Source: Symbiodinium natans (taxonomy: Eukaryota; Sar; Dinophyceae; Suessiales; Symbiodiniaceae). From it: a stretch of DNA of 50,000 bases. Positions 8,451-19,100 of the stretch are shown here, one piece after another (position 1 is the first letter of the stretch; every line of letters begins with the position of its first letter). The stretch lies in the NCBI GenBank assembly GCA_905221605.1, contig CAJNDS010002834.1, positions 1-50,000 of the forward strand, written 5' to 3'. The notes beneath the pieces were generated by a model. That model searched no databases and was not told the origin of the DNA. It saw only the letters and a list, made by a program, of their open reading frames with translations. The position numbers and the translations under genes are program-made.

Positions 8451-9474
8451 GTCTCCTGGCCACTACTAACGGTAACATAGGGGCGCGGTTTGGGGTTAAG
8501 GGTTAAGGTTTTAGGGTTTTGGGGTTCAGGGTTTAGGGTTTCGAAGGGGCTTTAGGTTTTAGGGATTTAAAGTTTAGAATAGGCATTTTGGCCAGTAATG
8601 TGCCTAGGCAGTACGTCTTATATAAGGGGATGATATTTAGGTAGTTGTATAGGCTCCCGTATTCGAGTACAGGGGGTAGGGGTTGAAACCCTGAACCCTT
8701 AACCCGAAACCCTAAACCCTAAACCTTAAACCTTATTTGGACTGTAAAGGGCCAGGGGTATAGGCTTGGAGCACCAGGCCTTAGACCCAAAGCCCGAAAG
8801 CCTACGTAGTTATCAGTAGCTCCTGAAATAATCCCTAGACCACTTAGCTCCTAAACCCCAAACTGAAGACCCTAAACCCTAAACCCTAAACCCTAAACCC
8901 TAAACCCTAAACCCTAAATCCTAAACCCTAAACCCTAAACCCTAAACCCTAAACCCTAAACCCTAAACCCTAAACCCTAAACCCTAAACCCTAAACCCTA
9001 AACCCTAACTGAAGACCCTAAACCGAGGTGGAGCTTAGAGTATCAGGATTTCGGGTCTCCAACTTGAAGCCCCAGCTTTTTACTGAGGGTTTAGGGTTTC
9101 GCGTTTAGGTTTTCGGGTTTCGGGTAACGTTTTGGGGTTTGGGCTTAGGGTAACGGTTTAGGGTTTTGGCAAACCCTGCACGCCCTGAACCCTCACAAGC
9201 CCCGACCTCAGCCCTGAACCCTAAACCCTAAACCCTAAGCCCTAAGCCCTAAGGGGCTTGTAAGTGCAGTTGTAGTTGGGGTTATATCCCTAAATCCTTC
9301 ACCCTAAACTCTAAGCCTTAAACCCTGATACAGTTATAATTGGGGGAATTGGGATTCTAGCCCTAAACCCTAAACCCCAAACCCTAGCCCTAAACCCTAA
9401 ACTCTAAACCCTAAACCCTAAACCCTAAACCTCCAAGTACCCCCTTGTCCCTCCCCCCCAACCCCCGCCACAAG
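8451..9474. repeat. Mixed telomere-like tracts
   Basis: G-rich variants at 8488-8560, a unique stretch with no frame, a long CCCTAAA run at 8870-9008, G-rich TTTCGGG variants at 9085-9165, and CCCTAAA variants at 9195-9250 and 9358-9432. Confidence 0.8.
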
Positions 9475-9540
9475 GTTTGGGCAGCGCTGGCAGCGCGCCA
9501 GCGGCGTGGCCGCCGATCCCGATCACGGAGGCCTTTGGAG
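9475..9540 (+). CDS. Exon-like island, basic
   Basis: CAAG|G acceptor. One frame reads VWAALAARQRRGRRSRSR and ends at AG|GC (donor 9531). Another, equally open, reads WQRASGVAADPDHGGLWR. C-rich left, TTTAGGG right. Confidence 0.35.
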
Positions 9541-10573
9541 GGGATTTTTTGGGTTTAGGGTTTGGGGTTTAGGGTTTAGGTTTAGGGTTTAGGGTTTAGG
9601 GTTTAGGGTTTAGGGAGATGTTGGGAGATGTTGGGAGATGTTGGGGGATGTTGGGGGATATTGGGGGACATTAGGGGATATTGGGGGGGGATTCAGGGTT
9701 TCAGGGTTTTTGTGCTTCTTGGTGTTTTTAGTTATAATTATTTGGGTTTTAGACCTTTGGTGGCCGTTGGAGGGGGAAGTGGGGGGGTGGGGCTCAGGAT
9801 TTAAGGTTTTAGGGCTTTAGGGGTTTAGTGCTTTAGAGCTTTAGGGTTTTAATGGTTTCAGGGTTTTGGGGTTTCAGGGATTGTGTTAGGGTTTTTGGAA
9901 GTTCCATTTGGAAGGTTTTGGGGTTTAAGGGTCTTTAGGGCATTGGGGTTTAGGGTTTAGGGTTTAGAGTTTAGGGTTTAGGGTTTAGGGTTTAGGGTTT
10001 AGGGTTCAGGGCTTGAGGCCTTTGCAGGCCCCGAAGGCCGAAGCAACGAACCCTAAGAGCCCCCCAAGAGCAGCCCAAAGAGCCCCAAGAATCCTTAAGA
10101 ACTTTAAGGGCCTTAAGGTTAGGGTTTAGGGTTTAGGGTTTAGGGTTTAGGGTTTAGGGTTTAGGGTTTAGGGTTTAGGGTTTAGGGTTTAGGGTTTAGG
10201 GTTTAGGGTTTAGGGTTTAGGGTTTAGGGTTTAGGGCCCTCTTCTTCAGAACCCTATGAAGAGTATGAAACGCCTTAGGTAAGCCCGAGTAAGTTTGTGA
10301 ACCCTCAGAATCCTGGGGCGCTTTGAACACTACGACTCTTAAAATCCCTCAGAACCACGGGACTCTTAAGACCCCTTGGGCCCCAGACATTTTTAAGTCC
10401 GCGAACCCTGTAAGAACCCCAAGAACCCAACAAGTCCCTAAACCCTCAACGCTAATCCCTAAACCTTAACCCTACGGCCCTCAGTGCCCACAGTTCGCTC
10501 AGTGACCCTAAACCCTAACCCGAAAACCCTAAACCGAGTGCTCTCAGTGCTTCTGCTACATGCCTTTGTGCAG
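9541..10573. repeat. TTTAGGG tracts with a 10-bp array, then CCCTAAA variants
   Basis: TTTAGGG at 9552-9615, an array of GGGAGATGTT/GGGGGATGTT at 9616-9682, degenerate G-rich sequence to 10010, a perfect TTTAGGG run at 10110-10227, a unique stretch of about 200 bp, and degenerate CCCTAAA at 10435-10540. Frames through this region are repeat translation only. Confidence 0.8.
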
Positions 10574-10644
10574 GATTGGTCGACGCCCCCGTGCGCCTGA
10601 ACCACGACCCTCAAGCCAGGGCCCCCATTCTGACGGGCGTTTGA
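10574..10644 (+). CDS. Exon-like island, unidentified
   Basis: TGCAG|G acceptor; frame GLVDAPVRLNHDPQARAPIL then TGV and TGA at 10642-10644. It may be a terminal exon, or the exon may stop earlier at CCAG. No family recognised. Confidence 0.4.
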
Positions 10645-10997
10645 AGGGTTGAGGGTTTAGAGCAAAGGGTGTCTAGGTGGTGGGGTTCTACACGGCCTTT
10701 AGGCTTTCCGAGTTTTTGAGGTTTTGGGTTTCGGGGCAGACCCGAAGACTTAGGGTTTAGGGTTTAGGGTTTAGGGTTTAGGGTTTAGGGTTTAGGGTTT
10801 AGGGTTTTCGGGTACATCTACCTTAGTGGTAAGCCCGCGCGCCTCGGTTACTGAGACCTCAGGCTGAGGCCGGACATAGCTAGGATCCTGCATGTGAAGT
10901 CGCTGGCAGCCCAAGCCCGTAACTCCTTGAACTCTTGAGCCTCTTGAGCATGCAGGAAGTGAGGAGCCTCGAGGTGAGCGTCTGAGCACTCGGCCAG
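10645..10997. other. TTTAGGG tract and a possible small exon
   Basis: G-rich variants and a perfect TTTAGGG run at 10750-10806. Then unique sequence with a possible exon at about 10884-10919 (CTAG|G; frame ILHVKSLAAQAR). A donor-like GAG|GTGAGC occurs at about 10975. Confidence 0.5.
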
Positions 10998-11316
10998 CAT
11001 CGCAACAGCAAGCCTCCTCACCCCAAGGGGTTTTGGAGACTGGGGCAGCGCGGCGAGTTCCCGTGGGCCATGACGTTGCAAGCCACAATCGCTGCTGAAC
11101 TACTTGGAGGTTCATGGTACTTAGTAGCTAAGAACTGCTGCTTATAGCCCAGTTCTAGCCTCGGCATCTAGACTTAGGGGACTTACAACTGGGCTATAAG
11201 TACAGTTATAATTAGTTACTAAGTACCATGAACCTCCAGGCACCGGAGCGGAAGATGCAGGCGGAGCAGCTGGTCCTGTCACCCCAGTATTCGTGCGTCA
11301 TGGTCCTGACTCCTAA
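10998..11316 (+). CDS. Two-exon 3' end of an unidentified gene, intron is a MITE
   Basis: Exon a (10998-11109) reads GFWRLGQRGEFPWAMTLQAT then IAAELLG, in phase 1. The intron 11110-11239 is GT...AG and coincides with a complete inverted-repeat element. Exon b (11240-11316) continues as GTGAEDAGGAAGPVTPVFVR then HGPDS and TAA at 11314-11316. Removing the element joins GGA G and GC ACC exactly in frame. The upstream acceptor (CCAG at 10997) and membership with earlier islands are inferred. No domain is recognised. Confidence 0.5.
11106..11237. mobile_element. Inverted-repeat element, GGTTCATGGTACTTAG family, complete copy
   Basis: 132 bp with 26-bp terminal inverted repeats (11106-11131 and 11212-11237, one mismatch); the end reads GGAGGTTCATGGTACTTAG. 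A second copy is at 17692-17808, and the 92-bp minisatellite at 1490-2172 derives from the family. Its ends supply GT and (with the next two bases) AG, so the element can act as an intron. Confidence 0.8.
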
Positions 11317-11393
11317 AACCTACAAAGCCCCGAAACTCTAAACCCTAAACCCTGAACCCTAAACCCCGTAACCACTTGCCTTCACTGGGGCAG

Positions 11394-11422
11394 CTGTCCC
11401 GGCGAAAGCTGCCTCAAATGCG
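11394..11422 (+). CDS. Very short exon-like island
   Basis: GGCAG acceptor, frame LSRRKLPQM, ending directly at CGGGTTTAGG. CCCTAAA left, TTTAGGG right. At 29 bp it rests mainly on the flanking pattern. Confidence 0.25.
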
Positions 11423-11731
11423 GGTTTAGGGGGTTTAGGGTTTAGGGTTTAGGGTTTACGGCTCAGGGGAGTTTAGGGGGTTTGGGGGGTTTGGGGGCTC
11501 AGTAGGTGTTTCAGGGATTCACTTGTCATGGATTTGGGGTTCAGGGCTTTGGGCTTCAACTTAGTAGCTGAGTGAGTACACTTTACACTTTCTTGGGATA
11601 CTATAACCCCCTGTTGTTCTGAAGTGTACACTGCTTGGGGTGTATGAACTCAGGATTTAAGTTGAGTTTTCGGGCAGCGCATCCGTAAGTCGGATTGGCC
11701 GAAGCGCTTTCTGTTTTGCGACGGTGGGCTG
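11423..11731. other. G-rich repeat and unique spacer
   Basis: TTTAGGG variants to about 11510, then unique sequence. No gene is seen. Confidence 0.6.
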
Positions 11732-12172
11732 ATGGCTTGCAGCGTTAGCAGGCAGTCCCCGCTGACAGCCTTCTGCCACTTGAGAACAGTACAGCCGCCA
11801 GCAACCCTAAACCCTGTACTACCCCTGTACTACCCCTGTACTCCTACTGTACTCCTACTTTTGGCGGCCATGACTTCCGTACCTGCCGTGCCCTTGCGAG
11901 CTGCAGACGGTGGGACGCTGCAGGCCTGGCACTCGACTGTGTGTGTTTTGCTGCGCTTTTCCTTATGGGTGTATAGGTGGGTCCCGTTGAGAAGTTTTAC
12001 GTTTAGGGGGTTGAAGCCATCGTGCTTAGATGTTCATGGGGTTGTACGTACGGCGTACACAGTTTCAGTGTTTTGCGGGGTTGCCTTTGAATTAGAACTT
12101 GCATGGTGGTCATCCACTGTGTGGGTTCATGGTCGGGTGGATGGCACTAGTTTCCTCTACATTGGGGGCTGA
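11732..12172 (+). CDS. Unidentified 146-codon open frame
   Basis: Starts at ATG 11732 and stops at TGA 12170-12172. It runs through a 12-bp array (CCCCTGTACTAC-like, about 11815-11865) and is rich in Val, Leu, Trp and Ser, for example VVRTAYTVSVFCGVAFELEL. There is no splice pattern and no family. It may be chance or transposon-derived. Confidence 0.25.
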   Translation: MACSVSRQSPLTAFCHLRTVQPPATLNPVLPLYYPCTPTVLLLLAAMTSVPAVPLRAADGGTLQAWHSTVCVLLRFSLWVYRWVPLRSFTFRGLKPSCLDVHGVVRTAYTVSVFCGVAFELELAWWSSTVWVHGRVDGTSFLYIGG

Positions 12173-12258
12173 ACCGCATGTTAAGGGCTCAGGTTAGGGT
12201 TTAAGGTTTAGGGCTGATAATAGGGTTTCAGGATTCGGGAGCCCGTTAGCCCACACAC

Positions 12259-12417
12259 AAGGGTTTCCTTCAGCTACAGCGAGCTGAAGCCCTGTCTACT
12301 GGCTTTGGTATGGAAGCGACTCTCTACTTGTGGATTGCTGGGACCACGTCTTCCCTCAACCCTGAACCATCAACAGATGTAGGTTGGGATGTTCCCCCGT
12401 ATACTAACAGTCCTTAA
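12259..12417 (+). CDS. Possible coding fragment
   Basis: The frame reads GFLQLQRAEALSTGFGMEAT then LYLWIAGTTSS and stops inside the following inverted-repeat element. Protein-like composition but unrecognised; perhaps a broken exon or transposon fragment. Confidence 0.25.
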   Translation, partial: KGFLQLQRAEALSTGFGMEATLYLWIAGTTSSLNPEPSTDVGWDVPPYTNSP

Positions 12418-12446
12418 GAGGGATCCTAGTGGCCCCCTTGTTATAA
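12384..12446. mobile_element. GGGATGTTCCCCC-family element, truncated copy
   Basis: The left part matches the complete copy at 29558-29653 (GGGATGTTCCCCC...ACAGTCCT). The right end is missing and a GACCCAGAGTAG-family element starts 8 bp further on, so one element probably inserted into or next to the other. Confidence 0.6.
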
Positions 12447-12453
12447 TCCCCTC

Positions 12454-12561
12454 GGACCCAGAGTAGGCACTTATTTCCTTTCTTTAAGGGTTCAGATTCC
12501 CTTACCATCTCCTTTGAAGCCAAAAAGGCACCCTTTCCATTCCTAGGCTACTCCTGGGTCC
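12454..12561. mobile_element. GACCCAGAGTAG-family inverted-repeat element, copy 1
   Basis: Ends read GGACCCAGAGTAG and CTACTCCTGGGTCC, imperfect inverted repeats. Four other copies occur at 16891-17066, 18799-18909, 27093-27303 and, reversed, 28271-28379. About 108 bp, non-coding. Confidence 0.75.
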
Positions 12562-12624
12562 AGTCCTTAATAAGGGTTCTTAGTACCCCCTTCTTATAGT
12601 CCCTATTAGGACTTTTCGTACAAG

Positions 12625-12778
12625 ACCCTAAACCCTAAACCCTAAACCCTAAACCCTACACCCTAAACCCTAAACCCTAAACCCTAAACCCTTAACCCTT
12701 AACCCTTAACCCTTAACCCTAAACCCTAAACCCTAAACCCTAAACCAGGGGAGCATCCCAACATGCAGGGCCCAAGCT
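12625..12778. repeat. CCCTAAA tract upstream of the aldo/keto reductase
   Basis: CCCTAAA from 12625, with a CCCTTAA block at 12690-12717, ending at 12746 just before the presumed first exon. The CCAG at 12745-12748 could serve as a trans- or cis-splice acceptor. Confidence 0.8.
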
Positions 12779-13143
12779 ATGGTGTTCAGGGGCAGCCGGG
12801 ATGGCAACAATGAGCCCCGAACCCTGAATCCTAAACCCTACAGGCTTCTAGGTAGGCCCTTGGGACATGTCACATTTTCCCCTTATTGGGTTTAAGATTA
12901 GGGTTTAGGGTTTGGGGGTTTGGGGTTTAGGGTTAAAGGGTTTAGGGTTTAGGGTTTAGGCATTAGGGACCCTAGCCCGAAATCCTAAACCCTAAGCTCT
13001 AAACCCTAAACCCTAAACCCTATACCCTAAACCCTAAACCCTAAACCCTGGTTCCTTCAAACGTCCTCGCACGCCTGCAGATGCCTGCCTTGGGCTACGG
13101 CGTCGGCACGGCCTGGTACAAGTCGGATGGTGAGAAAGCCAAG
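12779..13143 (+). CDS. AKR exons 1-2: N-terminal beta hairpin
   Basis: Exon 1 (tentative, ATG at 12779) reads MVFRGSRDGN, which fits the family's DGxxMPALGxG start. Exon 2 (13081-13143) begins after CTGCAG and reads MPALGYGVGTAWYKSD then GEKAK. The boundary between exons 1 and 2 is ambiguous by one G. If exon 1 is wrong, translation could start at the ATG of exon 2. Confidence 0.65.
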
Positions 13144-16100
13144 GACTCTTCGGGTTGAGGGTTTAGGGTTTAGGGTTTCGGGTTGAGGGTTTAGGGTTTA
13201 GGGTTAGGACTCTTACGGTTCTTGGAGGGCATGGGGCTTGGGGATTCTTCGGGCGAGTGCGGGGTCTGGGGCTTCCCCCTAAGCCCTAGGCCCGACTCCC
13301 GAAACCCAAGAAAGCTTTAGGGTTTAGGGTGCGAGGCCTAGTGCTTAAGGTTCAGGGTTCCCTAAACCCTGCCCCTAAGCCCTCAACCCTCAACCCTCAA
13401 CCCTATACCCTAAACCCGAAACCCGAAACCCGAATCCCGAAACCCTAAGCCCCAACTACGAGGCCACTGCTCGACAGGAGCTCATCTCCTCGGTACAGGC
13501 GGCCCTCGACGTCGGGTTCCGGCACATTGACGACGCGGAAATGTACCGGAGCCCTTTCCTCAAACGAGAGGTTTAGGGTTTAGGGTTTAGGGTTGAAAAC
13601 CCTAAACCCTAAACCCTAAACCCTAATCCCTAATCCCTAATCCCTAAACCCTAAACCCTAAACCCTACCAACAAAAGCCCGAAAGCCTTCCACATGAGTC
13701 AGCGTCACAGAGCCCTAAACCCTAAACCCTAAACCCTAAACCCTAAACCCTAAACCCTAAACCCTAAACCCTAAACCCTATAAAGCATCTCTGGGCCTTG
13801 CACGTTATCACATGCTCCCAGTCCAGCACATGGGCTTCCAGACTGAAGACTTCCGGGGTTTGGGGTTTAGGGTTTAGGGTTTAGGGTTCAGGGTTGATGG
13901 TTGAGGGGTCGAGGGGTCGAGGGGTCGAGGGGTCGAGGGGTCGAGGGGTTGAGGGGTTGAGGGGTTGAGGGGTTGAGGGGTTGAGGGGCTGAGGGGTTGA
14001 GGGGTTGAGGGGTTGAGGGTTGAGGGGTTGAGGGGTTGAGGGGTTGAGGGGTTGAGGGGTTGAGGGGTTGAGGGGTTGAGGGGTTGAGGGGTTGAGGGGT
14101 TGAGGGGTTGAGGGTTGAGGGGTTCATCAAATTAAACCCTCATCCCTCAACCCACGTTGCCTGCTGATCTGTCTAGAGCCACAGAGCGTACCTCAAATTC
14201 AAAACCGCACCTTGTCTCCAGACCATACGTTGCGGTTACATGAGTGGTTGAGGGCTAGGGTTCTGGGTTCAGGTTTTTAGGATTCAGTTTTTTAGGATCC
14301 AGGTTTTAGGATTCAGGTTTTTAGGGCTTAGGGAATATACGGTTTACCGGGCCTATAGCGCTCTTCAAGAGCGTTTCTCAAGATACTTCCCCCGCAGCGA
14401 ACACCCACATGACAGGAGGGGGGATTGGTACTTGGTGCAGGTCGACCCTGCGAACCCTGACCCTAAACCCTAAACCCTAAACCCTAAACCCTAAACCCTA
14501 AACCCTAAACCCTAAACCCTAAACCCTAAACCCTAATCAACCCCTTTAGGGCAGTTAAGGGCCCTCTGAAAAAACTCCCCTCGAGGAATGAGCTTGTTGT
14601 TGGCCAAGCAATTGGCGACTGGCTTGGCCGAACTGGCGCGAAGCGGGAGGACGCTTTGTGGTGGGGGGGCGCTCGCGTGGAACCCTTTAATCTAAGCCCT
14701 AAACTTTAGACCCTGAGACCCTACCTTAACCTTAAGAACCCAAAAACATTGTTGTAGGTTACCCAAGAATCCTATGAGGGGATGATAAGAACCTACAAAA
14801 AGCCCTAAACCCTAGCCCTAAACCCTAAACCCTAAACCCTAAACCCTAAACCCTAAACCCTAAACCCTAAACCCTAAACCCTAAACCCTAAACCCTAAAC
14901 CCAGGTAGGTTTGGGTTCGCGAGGTCGACCCTGAGCCCGAAACCCGAGACCCGACTACTACTCTTGAGCAGAGTGAGGTTTGAGGGCAACTTCTACACCA
15001 GACCCATCCATAACCCTTTGAACCCTTCAACCCTTGACCGGGTTTAGGGTTTAGGGTTTAGAGTTTATGGTTTAGGTTTTAGGGTTTATGGGCTTCAGGA
15101 CATTTATGTTGAGGGTTTGAGGGGTTGACGTGTTGGGGCGTTTGGCGCTTGAGGGTTTAATGGTTTGAGGCTTAGGGGATCTCAGGGGTTGTTAGGGGAG
15201 AGCCTTATGGAGTTAGGGGTTCAAGGCTTGAATTCGGGCTTTGGGCGCTGCGGTATTTGCGGCGTGGAGATCTTCGAAAAGACCTGCAGCCTAACGCCTT
15301 CTGCGTGAGGATTTGTTCATCACGAACAAGGTCTACGAGGCCGGGTATGCCCAAAATCGCACCCGTGGCCATATAAGCTGTGTTGCCATAAACCACCCTA
15401 TTTTTAGTCAGTGTTGAATATTGAAGGTTTGATGGCATAGAAGCCTAGTAACCCCCTACCTCCGCCAATTGTCCGAATAGCTAGGATGCCCAGTTTTGTT
15501 GGGGGAGCTCCTAGTAGCCGCAAGAACCATACCAAGGCTAAGTCCCTGAAACCTGAACCCTGAATCCCGGAACCCTGACTGCTTACCCCGAAACCCTGAA
15601 CCCTGAACCCTAAACCCGAAACCCTAAGCCCTCAGCCCTAAACCCTAAACCCTAAACCCTGACCCTAAACCCTGAACCCGGAACCCTAAACCCTAGACCC
15701 TAAATCCCAAACCAAGTTTGTTTTCACTGCCAGCTTACAGCGCTGGAGCCATCCCTACTCTCTAGTGTCCATGGCTCCTAAGCGACGCTGCAAGGAATCC
15801 AGAGAGCTCGGTTTAGGGTTTAGGGTTTAGGGTTTAGGGTTTAGGGTTTAGGGTTTAGGGTTTAGGGTTTAGGGTTTAGGGTTTAGGGTTTAGGGTTTAG
15901 GGTTTCGGGTTTAGGCTCTACAACCATCTTGCGAAGAGCCTGCTTCGACCTTTTCCCGATGCCGCTCGCAACTGTCTTTAGATCACAAGACAGAACAGGA
16001 GCTATTGCAGTTGGTCAATCTGGTTTAGGGTTTAGGGTTTAGGGTTTAGGGTTTAGGGTGGCCAAATCCCGAACTGCCGACAACTGCGACGCTCTCCCGA

Positions 16101-19100
16101 AGCTCTCCAAGTACCCGCCGGAAGAAGGCGCTACCGTGGCAAGCGCGGCTGGCTATCGACCTGTCGGAGCACTCCGCCTTCGTCGAAGCTCGGCTTCGAC
16201 TTCTTCCGTACCTTGCAGACCGAAGCTGGCACGCACCACGCGAAGATTTGTGCCGCTCAATGTACCCGGCCATTGGGACATTTTATAGTTCCCTTGTTGG
16301 GTTTAGGAGGGTCATATTCAGAAGTATTTTTCAGAGGGTTTTAAGGGCTATCCTGGCAAAGCTACTCACAGTTTCTCCCTAGCCTTACTTTTCGCGGCCG
16401 CCGGGTTCGTGTTCGTGGGTTGGAGAGAGCTGAGCAAAGAAGAGCGAAAGAAAGTGAGAGAGGATTTGCAAGTATAAGAAGCTTCTTATGTGCACAGTTG
16501 CGCACTGCATTGCAAGAGCAGCTTCCGAACAAGGTTATCCAAGTCATGTTAGCGGGATATGATATGCTGGGAGAGTAACTTCTATCAACGGGTGCTTATT
16601 CCTCATCTCGAGAACGAACATGTTTCACAAAGCTCTACATGGAGACAAGTACGATAACGATCTGAAATTGAATGTCGAGTAATCTCGCAAATCAACTACC
16701 CCTCGCTACTACATAGACTTATCTACTCTTTGTCATAGTTGGGTAACATTTTACATTTTTAAGGGTACCTAAACCCAATAAGGAATATAAATTTATAATT
16801 TCAATATTATCCCAACAATGAACTAGTACTGGCCGTTGTGTACTTCGCCTTCCGATCACCCAAAACTTTTGAGATGGGCACCGGAAGTCTAGGACCCAGA
16901 GTAGGCCCTTGTTCCCCTTTTTCTAGGGTTTAGGTCCGCTGAAAATCCTCTTTGAACCAAAAATGGTACAACCCTAAACCCTAAACCCTAAACCCTAAAC
17001 CCTAAACCCTAAACCCTGAACCCTAAACCCTAAACCTTTTTTGTGTTCCTAGTTTACTCTTGGGTCTTCTTGTTGCACCTGGAAGCCCAGAAGCTTTGAA
17101 GACGAAGACCTGGGACCGAAAAGAGTTGCTTCAGTCACCTCAAGTTGTTGCAGCACCTAAGAGCCCTAAATCCCGAAACCTTACTCCCTACCGGTTTAGG
17201 GTTTAGGGTTTAGGGTTTAGGGTTTAGGGTTTAGGGTTGACGGAACCTTAAACCTCTAAGCCCCAAGGTTCAACCCGAAACCTTGAACCCCCAAACTGCC
17301 CCAAAACCCTAAACTCCTAAACCCCGAGGAAGTAAGCAACCCCAGCCACTATACATAACACTTATCGTATGTTTCTTGTTTCTTCCCTCACTGCTGTTTG
17401 GCGTTGAGGATTTGGGGCGTTTCGGTGTTCTGGAAACCCTAAACCCTAAACCCTAAACCCTAAACCCCCAAAAGGGCCTACTGCAGGTCGATCGGGGCTG
17501 CCGGGAAGTCTGCGAGGCGCGCGTGACGGCTCAGGGGTTGAGACTCTCAGGGCAGTTTAGGGTGTTGCAGGGGTTTGGGGTTTAGGGTTTAGGATTTTGG
17601 TTTTAGGGTTTAGGGTCTAGGGTTAAGGGTTTTAGGGTTTAGGTTTTAGGGCTATTGCTGTAGGTTTAGGGTTTAGGGCTAGGGTTTTGGTTTATGATAC
17701 TTAGTAGCTAATTATAAACCCAATCATAAGTCCCCTAAGTCTAGCTGCCTAAGCTACAATAGGGTTTTAAGTACAGCTAGAATTAGTTACTGAGTACCAT
17801 GAACCTCCAAGTACGCCCTAAACCCTAAACCCAAAACCAAAACCTTACACCCCTAAACCCTAAGCCCTAAACCCGAAACCCTAAACCCTAAACCCTAAAC
17901 CCTAAACCCTAAACCCTAAACCCTAAACCCTATAAACCCTAAGCCCCTAAATTGGGGGGAAGGAGCTTCTGGAGAAGACGGGCCTCGGCTACTTCGATCT
18001 GCCCCTCGTCACTTTGGTTAGGGGGTTTAGGGGGTTTAGGGTTTAGGGTTTGGGGTTTAGGGTTTAGGGTTCAGGGTTTAGGGTTTGGGGTTTGGGGTTG
18101 AGGGTTGGGGGGTTTGGGGATTTGGGGGTTTGGGGTTTGGGTTTTTTTGTGGCTTGGGGGTTTCCCCAAAGGGAGTGGGCATCAGTTGTTATTCCTGGCA
18201 TGGGTACTGGGAGACCGAGCTTTGGACCGCTGCAGAGTCGAAGCCGCTGAGCCACCTGTTAGCCCAAGCCTGCACAACCCGAAAGGCCCGGAAAGCTTCG
18301 GAAACCCAGTTCCCTAAACCCTAAACCCTAAACCCTAAACTGGGCTTGCTAGGTGGTTTCCGTAGTAAAGCCCAAATTACGCCATAGTTTCCCCCAAAGT
18401 CCCTCAAGCTTCAGGCTTCGAAACTGGATGTAGGGTTTAGGGATGTTTAGGGTGTGGGGTTTAGGGAGCTTTGTCCAGCCAGGTTTCTGGTCCACTCGGT
18501 TTGCACTCGCGATGGCCAGCCGCCCAGTTGACCTTGTCCAACTTTGCCACCTCGCGCGCTTTCTTACCGGGTGCAGTTTAGGGTTTAGGGTTTGGGATTT
18601 GGGGTTTGGGGTTTGGGGTTTAGGGTTTAGGGGTTTAGGGTTTGGGGTTTAGGGTTTAGGGTCGTGAACGGTAGCGGGTCCCGCGGTTTCAGGGTTTGAG
18701 GGTCTCAGGTTGCGGGGTTGAGGGTTCTGGGTCCCCAAACCCTGAACCCTGAACCCTGAACCCTAAACCCTAAACCCTAAACCCTACACCCACTTCTCTA
18801 GGACCCAGAGTAGGCCTTTCTTCCCTTTTTTTCGGGTGTGGGTTCCCTTCGAAGCCCCCGTAAACCAACAAGGGCACCCTTTTTTTTTCCTAGGGTGACT
18901 CCTGGGTCTAGGAGGGCTGTCTAGGAACCCTAAACCCTAAACCCTAAACCCTAAACCCTAAGCCTTGAGCCCTAAACCCTAAACCCAGTTTCCCCATTTC
19001 CGTTGGGGGGCCAGGTTCCCCTGCACAAGCCCATGAAGCCTCTGAAGCGTCATCGTTGGGACAAGCTAAAGAATGGCAACGTCTTGAACACTAAAGTAAG

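Noticed and set aside
10792-11115. 107-codon minus-strand open frame
   Set aside because: It runs into TTTAGGG repeats at its end and overlaps the + strand exon pair that splices in frame around the inverted-repeat element.
13897-14125. CRISPR array or other repeat-spacer system
   Set aside because: Units of 7-9 bp without spacers; this is simple satellite DNA in a eukaryotic intron.
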